Assembly: GCA_002794735.1 (NCBI GenBank)
Contig: NBAZ01000018.1
Location: 1-64,000 of the forward strand
Direction of reading: 5' to 3'
DNA length: 64,000 bases
DNA from: Pyrrhoderma lamaoense
Lineage: Eukaryota; Basidiomycota; Agaricomycetes; Hymenochaetales; Hymenochaetaceae
Part shown: in pieces, positions 57,693-64,000 of the stretch
Position numbering within the stretch: the first letter of the stretch is position 1
Layout of the letters: each line of letters opens with the position of its first letter
The notes under the pieces: generated by a model
The model's database searches: none
The model's input: only the letters and a program-made list of their open reading frames with translations
Told to the model about the DNA's origin: nothing
Position numbers and translations under genes: made by a program

Positions 57693-58265
57693 TCTCTGGC
57701 ATAACAATTTCTTCACGTTTATTGCCTTACTGAGAATGGTTTACATTCAGAAACTTCCGATTTTACTTTTTCTTGAACCTCTCACAGATAACGGACTAAT
57801 TTAATGATGGATGACTTTACGAATCAATCTTGGGGTAATAGTGATTCTGAATCAAAAAGAATAATAAAAAGAGAGATTTTTTAACATCCCTTTACCTACA
57901 TACGCACACACCTCTTCGTCCAATATTTTCTTCTCCTCCTTTAAAATCTCTTTCATATCATAGAATGTTTGTCTTAATCGTAATATCCAGTTTTTGAATG
58001 CTGACAGTTAGCCGTAACAACTAGATTTCTGTTTCTTCTTGTTTCTTCAAAGTGAAAAAAAAATGAACTCCTCTATATCAGTGAGCGAGAATATGATCCA
58101 AAAGTAGGATCAATTAAATCGTATAAATTGATATTATAAGCGCTATTAGTACTATACATCTACTAGGCGAACATAAAGGTCATAAGAATATCTATCAAAA
58201 CCAGACACTTTAAATAGTGAAAAGAGTAAGAGCACCAGTAAAGAAAAAGAGACAGATCTCGTTTG
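57693..58265. other. Convergent intergenic spacer
   Basis: 573 bp between the 3' ends of the DUF2408 gene and the heme lyase; A/T-rich, no gene seen. Confidence 0.55.
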
Positions 58266-59277
58266 TCACCTCTGGCCTTGCCCTGGTCTAGCATTTTGGT
58301 TTTCTTTCCAGGTTGACCAGGCCTCTTCTGTGGCCACAGCTACACGTGCCTTTACGCTTCCCAAAGAATCAAGAGCAGGTCGGACATCAAGTGAGAAGCA
58401 AGGTGAACCATCTGGTTCGGGAGGAGCACTATAGTAGTCTATCACGTATCGGACCTCCTCACCTGTGGACCGTCGTTTGACGATCCAGTCATGACGATCG
58501 AAGGGTGGGTCAGAGCTTGTAGAAAGACAAAATTGCGTGTAAGTATATCAGAGTTATAAGTTTGAACTACCGGCTTTTACTCACTTGAATCGTGTTGGAA
58601 GAAGCCAACCCGCGAAAAGCCAGAAGCGGGCTTTTGGTGATAGTTCTCCTGGCCGACCTTTGAACCGGGCAAGTTCAACTGCACCAGAGCTTATAAAGAG
58701 TCACATTGATCGATTAGTTAATTTTCAGAAGGCAGGAGAGAAGAATAGATGCTTACTCATCGAACCTCTTTTCCCATCTAAGAACCTCATCCCAAGCCCT
58801 TTCATTCAAAAAGTTGTGTATTTGCACCATCATATCCACGTCCTCTTCCTTAGTCTCCATCCCCTTTCTCAGTAAAGCATTATGGAATTGTTGAGGCGAT
58901 GGGTACTCCCATACCCCTCCACCTTCGTCATTTCCTCTGGGAATGGAAGAAAGAGTACGATCCGTTGGAAGAAGCATGTTTTGCCCCGGAGCCGCATTCT
59001 GAGATAAGACAGGCATCTGATTGGAGGAGTTGACAGCAGTTTCACTACTGCTGGTTTTGCTTCCACCGTGGCCCAAGGGACAGGCAGCTGGACGAATAGA
59101 TGTATCTTCGGAAGCCTTGGGAGAAGAGTGCGGGACGGGACATTGTCCCACAGATGAGGCGGTGGATGCGGGTGGTGGAGGTGGAGTTGAATTTTGTGCG
59201 TGCATTGGGCAACCTGCAGGAATTGCCTTTTGAGATGAGTTTGACGGCACTGACGGCTGCGAAGATGTCTGGCCCAT
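58266..59277 (-). CDS. CYC3: Cytochrome c heme lyase (holocytochrome c synthase)
   Basis: Mitochondrial intermembrane-space enzyme that attaches heme to cytochrome c (or c1). Exons 59277-58757, 58689-58585, 58515-58266 give 291 residues, clean in frame. N-terminal region with three Cys-Pro heme-regulatory-type motifs (GCPMHA, QCPVPH, ACPLGH). The catalytic domain has [68 protein letters not shown] and [20 protein letters not shown]. The three CP motifs are typical of fungal lyases; whether the substrate is c or c1 cannot be told here. Confidence 0.94.
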
Positions 59278-59938
59278 GATGGAGGTTTGGTGCTAAGACG
59301 CGGAGTATGAGTGGGACGCTTGACAAAAGTCGTCGGTGTGAGCATCCTTTTTTCTTTCCTTCTCCGGCGGCTCGGATCGGCTCATTCCGGAATTATATAT
59401 CATTCCGAGGTCCTTTCTGATTCGCTTTCTCCTTCTCATTCGTTCCTTCTTCCATAATCAGTCCTCGCTGCAAACTCAAGCTTGATGGAGATCGTTTTCT
59501 TGATAGTCTGGGGAAGTCTCTGTACATATCATTCTAGTACAACACACAACAAGCGTGATCATCAGATAGCGTACTTTGTCAAGATGAACCTCGATATAAG
59601 AATCTCATTCTGAATAAAACGCATTAAAACCGAAGCAGTATACGGCATTACCGCGGGTCACTCATCCTATCTATCATGTATATACCCCATGCTCTGATAT
59701 TAGCGCTTCTTTCAGGGAATAATTTGTATTTATCTTAGATACCTCGACTGCGATAGTAAACAGAAAGAGACTATTACAGATATCAATAAGCAGCATAATT
59801 AATCCCACGAAAGAATAGCAGAAACTGAGCAGCCTTGGTAGATTCACGCCATATGTACCTACCTCTAATGAAATCATAGACTCGACCTCACTACTGCCAT
59901 CTTTGTAATCTCCCTCCGTATCCCATCTTATCGTAAAA
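59278..59938. promoter_or_regulatory. Divergent promoter region, heme lyase / membrane glycoprotein A
   Basis: 661 bp between divergent starts. A minus-strand frame (59877-59674) encodes a hydrophobic peptide but overlaps the presumed promoter and has no support. CT-rich on the minus strand from 59345 to 59370, upstream of the lyase. Confidence 0.45.
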
Positions 59939-61203
59939 ATGCTGCCTTTTATATTGATCCTCTCTTTCTTTTCCTACTGTTGTGCTGGTTTTCCTCAAAA
60001 TATCACTATCGATGATGAGTTCGGTGATACTACTACTGGAAATATGCCATATTATAGTCCTTCAGGTGCTTGGAGTCAAGGATCGCTGTGTTCAAGTTGC
60101 CTCATTGAACTAGATCCAGCTAGGACTTATAGTAGGACCTGGCAAGAAGCTACCTGGAATGGCAAGGGTGAGCCCTACACTATTGCGATCAACTTAACAG
60201 GTTCGTGGATGAAGTAACATGGATTTTGGACACTTAATGAGCTAAAGTACTGCGTTTCGAAGGTGTTGCCGTTTACGTTTTCTTTATACTTGCGAATCAA
60301 GTTGCTCATTCGACAGGCTATACCAACGTAACTTTCATCTTGGACAATGATTTTGCTGACGTACAGTCTTTTGCTCACGAGCCTACGATAAGCTCTGATT
60401 TTAATTACTCATTCCCTATCTACGTCAATGAAGAACTAGAGAATAAGCAACATTATATGCTGATAGCAACTTCTGGACAGACGAAGTCAGTTGTCTTGTT
60501 CGACAGTTTGGTGTACACGTGGGTAATCAATAACTCGGATCATCCCTTACTCATCTCACCTCATATATTTGTAGTAAGGATGCCTCTCTCTTACAGTCGT
60601 CGAATGGAATTGAGCCGAGCTCAACTGCACCGCACAAGAAAACAGTTATCGTTGGATCGGTGATTGGAGGAATAGTATTTGTGATTTTAGTTCTTGCGGG
60701 ATTTAGATATTTCTGCCATGGAAAGATTAAACTTCTTAACATCACACACCCTCAAGTGAATAGTATGGGTGTACTCACAGAGGTGAGGATCCGCCGCGAC
60801 TCACCATCATCCCCACGTGAACACCCCACAACCCAAGACGGCACTTCAGACATTGCAAGATCATACCCCCCATATCAAAACGGAATAGCACACGAAAATA
60901 GCAACGGGGATATGCCAACTACTAGTAGAGAAAGGAGGGATCTGGTACATGAACAAGGACTTACGGATCGGATTGCAGAGCTCGAAGTAGAGTTGAATTG
61001 GTTATATGATTATATCAGTGAGCAAGAGGCTCGAAATGCATTGCCTCAGTACATGACGTACGTAATATGGCTTGATTTTGGGAATGATGGCAATGAGATA
61101 TTTCTTTTATGGTATTTATCTCGTCGGCTCTCAATCTAATTTCATTCTCCCCCCAAGAATGGTGATATCGTATATCTTAGCTGATCATGGCCTAATGAGA
61201 TGA
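59939..61203 (+). CDS. Secreted single-pass membrane glycoprotein, paralogue A
   Basis: Exons 59939-60200, 60263-60518, 60575-61057 and probably 61158-61203; ~348 residues. Signal peptide (LPFILILSFFSYCCAG), then an ectodomain starting NITIDDEFGDTTTG with WSQG, a CSSC pair, TW and EPYTIAINLTG. A beta-rich second part follows (TNVTFILDND, FNYSFPIYVNEELENKQHYM), then a Ser/Thr stalk and one transmembrane helix (VIVGSVIGGIVFVILVLAG). The cytoplasmic tail is polar with a short coiled coil (TDRIAELEVELNWLYDYI). Function unknown; many agaricomycetes carry large families of this type. The last exon is uncertain; the frame otherwise runs to 61139. Confidence 0.8.
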
Positions 61204-62752
61204 AGGAGATCATTATATTTTCATTTTATATCGGATACGGAAGTAGAGGACACAAATTCTTACTATATAATCTATTTTTTTGTATACTATACAGCTACTT
61301 ATTGATGTGCAGAGCTCTCATCATTGCTAGGTAGCGTATACAAAACATTATAAAACAAAAAACAACCAGAATCAAGCAGATTAGTGCCATCAATGGATAG
61401 CACTACATCAACGGTATTATATAAGCTGAGCATTGAAACTATTAAGTCCAAGATATAGAGATAGATAATAACGGAGCAGCAGAATACGAGTTACACCCAA
61501 AGCATTTAAGGAAATAGAGCACAGAGAAATAGAGTGTGGCTGGGTTAGATTCGATGACTCAATGGAAGACGTTGATAAAAGTTTTCGTCAACTCCAGGAG
61601 ACAGGCCCCTAGTCTAGACTATTTTGAACAGTGCCAGTGATCAATTACGCTGTAAGAGGGAGTATCGGCTGCTTTTCTCTCATCTATATATCATACATAA
61701 AAGCTGTCAGTAAATCAGCATAGCATTGGTGAGGAGATCCCCAATACTCTCTCCTCAGGACGTACGTCCCTTTGATAATCACTTGAGGCCCACCTGCTCA
61801 CACAGCAGTCCAGTCATATTAATATACTTCCCTGCCTTGGATGGAATACAAGTGATCGAGGGTAAGATGGAGTTGAGGGAGGACTAGGGGAGTGAAGCCA
61901 GGATAACCAAAGGAGAAGATAAGAAGAGATGGAGAAGGCATCTCAGATGTACCCTAAGCCTCATTCAGATCGACTCTATGAGAATGTATATCCATCTCTC
62001 AATATGAGCTGGCTTATAAGCTTGGCCAGCCGTAATAGTATGAAGCTTGCGAACATGCACACTACACAGGGCCACAACCTGTGGCACAGTATATTTTGTA
62101 TCCTTTTTATGAGCGCATTATACACCGACTGCCTCAGAATCAGACAGCAGATAGAGGGGTCCAATCATATTGAATTCGAGGTCTAATATCCGCGAGGGTT
62201 GTGAAATATTGTAGATATATTTGTGCTTGTTTATCATCAAGTATGTGTTACGTAGTCGTATTAGTAAGTCTTCCCACATTTTTCTCGAGGCCTTGAAAAG
62301 CCCAGGTTGATATGCCACAGTCGTTAATAGCCTATGCTCAGTTTCTACAAGTTTATTTTCTGTAATGAATGGTAAGAAAACACCTGCTTCGTATATACAT
62401 CTCGCTCCTTCTTTCCTTAAACATCTACCATCACCAATGCCCCTTGTTGATCAAGATCCGCAAATCGGATTCCCTATAGAGCCCCCAATCATATAACTGC
62501 GGAAGAACTGTACATAATGAGTATATCATATAGATCCATATCATAATATCCATGGGAAAGACTGGACTTCCCAAAAGCATAGCTCAATGACAGGTCTCTG
62601 TTTTCCAGTAGCACTGGAGGAATAATAACATTGTAGAATTAATGGTAGGTATATACGTAGATATGATGGGGGAAATAAAGAATAAAATGTAAGTAGAATG
62701 TCGCAAAAAGATATACGTATATAGAATATTCATGGGCTTCTGTCGGCATACA
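61204..62752. other. Intergenic between convergent paralogues
   Basis: About 1.5 kb. A plus-strand 85-codon frame (61929-62186) is not recognised. A/T-rich, otherwise featureless. Confidence 0.45.
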
Positions 62753-63959
62753 CTATCTCACTGTACCCTGGCAAGGATCCCCCATCATTTTGATTTTGTC
62801 CTTCAAGTTGTACTTGTAAGCGGTCAACCTTTTCTTAAAGCCATGCAATTCGTCCATCAAGTTCTCGACCTCGCAAGCGACCTCCAACTCCATCAACTCT
62901 TGTCCTAGTATCTGTTGTGCCCATTCCAGGAACTGAGCTCCCATCCATCTGTGGCAAGAAAAAGGGTGTAGTGATAGTGCCCAAGGTCCCCGTCCGGTTT
63001 GAGAATCTTGGACCGTCTTCGTGACGGGTTGCAAAAGTGATTGGCTGTGAGTCTGTCTCAACGAGTGAGCTCGTCCTGTCTGTGAAAGGGAAGGCTGTGC
63101 GTGGTACGTTGTGTTTTTTACGACGATACATGATGAATGTATATAAGGCTGCTGCGAGTACTACAACTGCTGCAATAGCTCCACCGATGACTCCAGGTTT
63201 GCTAGGCCCCGAGCTATGACCAGTAAACACCACGTTTTGCCCTGTCCCTGCAGCAGTTGATGTACTAGTGACCGAAGGGGTACCAGTGCCAATGGTTTCA
63301 TCATCGGCTCTGGTTCACGACTATCATCATCACTGTGTCGGTACAAGCGAGATATCACTTACGTATAAATAATGTTATCAAACATTACCAGTGAGTTATT
63401 GAATGAGTCTGGTCCGATAGCAGATATGAGGAAGTTATGTGGCACATTTTCAAGTGATTCATTCACATAGACGGGAACTGAATAAATGTAATCTGTACTT
63501 GTATTGGGAATATACTCATATGTCCCAACAATATTATCATCCAGAGTGAATGAGACGTTCGTTAATGTGGTCGCGCCCTGGACATAGTTTGCTAGTACGA
63601 AGAGAGTATAGACCGCCGTCCCTTTAGTTTTTACAATTTTCCGTTGTGTATAAGTAAGTGATTATAGGGATCAATTTCACCAGAAACTCACCCGTGAAGT
63701 TCATTTCAATGGTATATGGCTCATCATTTGGAGCATATGTACAATGGTGCCATGTAGTATCGAAAGTCTTGGCTGAATCTGGTCTTGCAATGCAAGTCGT
63801 GCATGTAATACCTTGTGACCACACGGTCGACGGTTTATATATAGGTACCAGACCAGTCTCCGAGTCCCCTCGCTCATCATCAATAGTCACATTCCTCGGT
63901 GAACACCAAGCACTCTGGGAATTGGACAGTAATAAAAGAAGCAGAAAGGGTAGTAGCAT
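62753..63959 (-). CDS. Secreted single-pass membrane glycoprotein, paralogue B
   Basis: Exons 63959-63692, 63621-63363 and 63309 onwards. Same plan as paralogue A: signal peptide (LLPFLLLLLLSNSQSAWC), NVTIDDERGDSETG, WSQG, a CTTC pair, EPYTIEMNFTG, TNVSFTLDDN, YIYSVPVYVNESLENVPHNF. A Thr/Ser stalk and a transmembrane helix (GVIGGAIAAVVVLAAALYTF) follow, then RRKKH. The annotated frame stops at 62835 (333 residues), but a neighbouring frame encodes a coiled coil (ELMELEVACEVENLMDELHG) to 62753 that resembles the tail of A. A further intron or a one-base error may therefore change the C-terminus. Confidence 0.78.
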
Positions 63960-64000
63960 TCAAGCCAGTGATCAAGCGTTATACTCGAGATAGTTCAAAG

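Overview
The window is nuclear DNA from a filamentous basidiomycete fungus, most likely an agaricomycete; I do not name the genus. The evidence is short (mostly 45-65 nt) GT-AG introns with CTAAC/CTGAC-like branch sites, several per gene, fungal-only families (KAR9, Clr2, yeast-type DBP9, the UPF0662/DUF2408 family), Ty3-type retrotransposons, and a repeat-linked coiled-coil family that I recall as typical of agaricomycetes. No tRNA, rRNA or CRISPR was recognised.

Layout. 1-10.6 kb is a nest of mobile DNA. The 5' part of one Ty3-like element (minus strand, LTR 1890-2412) is inserted in the protease region of a second one (LTR 4727-5569). That one is itself inserted in an inverted, truncated copy of a zinc-finger gene (5570-5997). 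Next come a 1.77-kb solo LTR carrying a reading frame in its U3 part (5998-7765) and a broken coiled-coil gene (7766-10617), which is split by a second solo LTR (9608-10476) with a 5-bp target duplication. The intact zinc-finger gene is at 11576-12556. 13.7-27.8 kb is gene-dense: vacuolar Ca2+/H+ exchanger, sterol acyltransferase, EMC5, KAR9, RED/IK-type spliceosomal protein and Clr2-type silencing factor. 27.8-31.7 kb is gene-poor. A hexose transporter is at 31.7-33.6 kb. 33.6-44.6 kb is gene-poor and holds a two-exon zinc-finger gene and a decayed inverted repeat with ~0.8-kb arms. 44.6-59.3 kb is gene-dense again: DBP9, an unrecognised basic Ser/Thr-rich protein, TIM44, MsrB, tropomyosin, a DUF2408 protein and cytochrome c heme lyase. 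59.9-64 kb holds two convergent paralogues of a secreted single-pass membrane glycoprotein family.

The single-copy genes are ordinary housekeeping functions with no shared pathway, although TIM44, heme lyase and possibly MsrB are mitochondrial and KAR9 and tropomyosin both serve the cytoskeleton.

Two results stand out. (1) Both Ty3-like elements carry, exactly 2 nt downstream of the 5' LTR, an 11-nt sequence perfectly complementary to an 11-nt sequence inside their own LTR, downstream of its TATA box. This is the arrangement of Tf1-type self-primed reverse transcription. (2) Seven conserved genes have reading frames broken at short homopolymers, and in each gene single-base length corrections bring the spliced coding length to an exact multiple of three. 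This points to assembly indels rather than pseudogenes, and it warns against reading the gag/pol frame breaks as programmed frameshifts.
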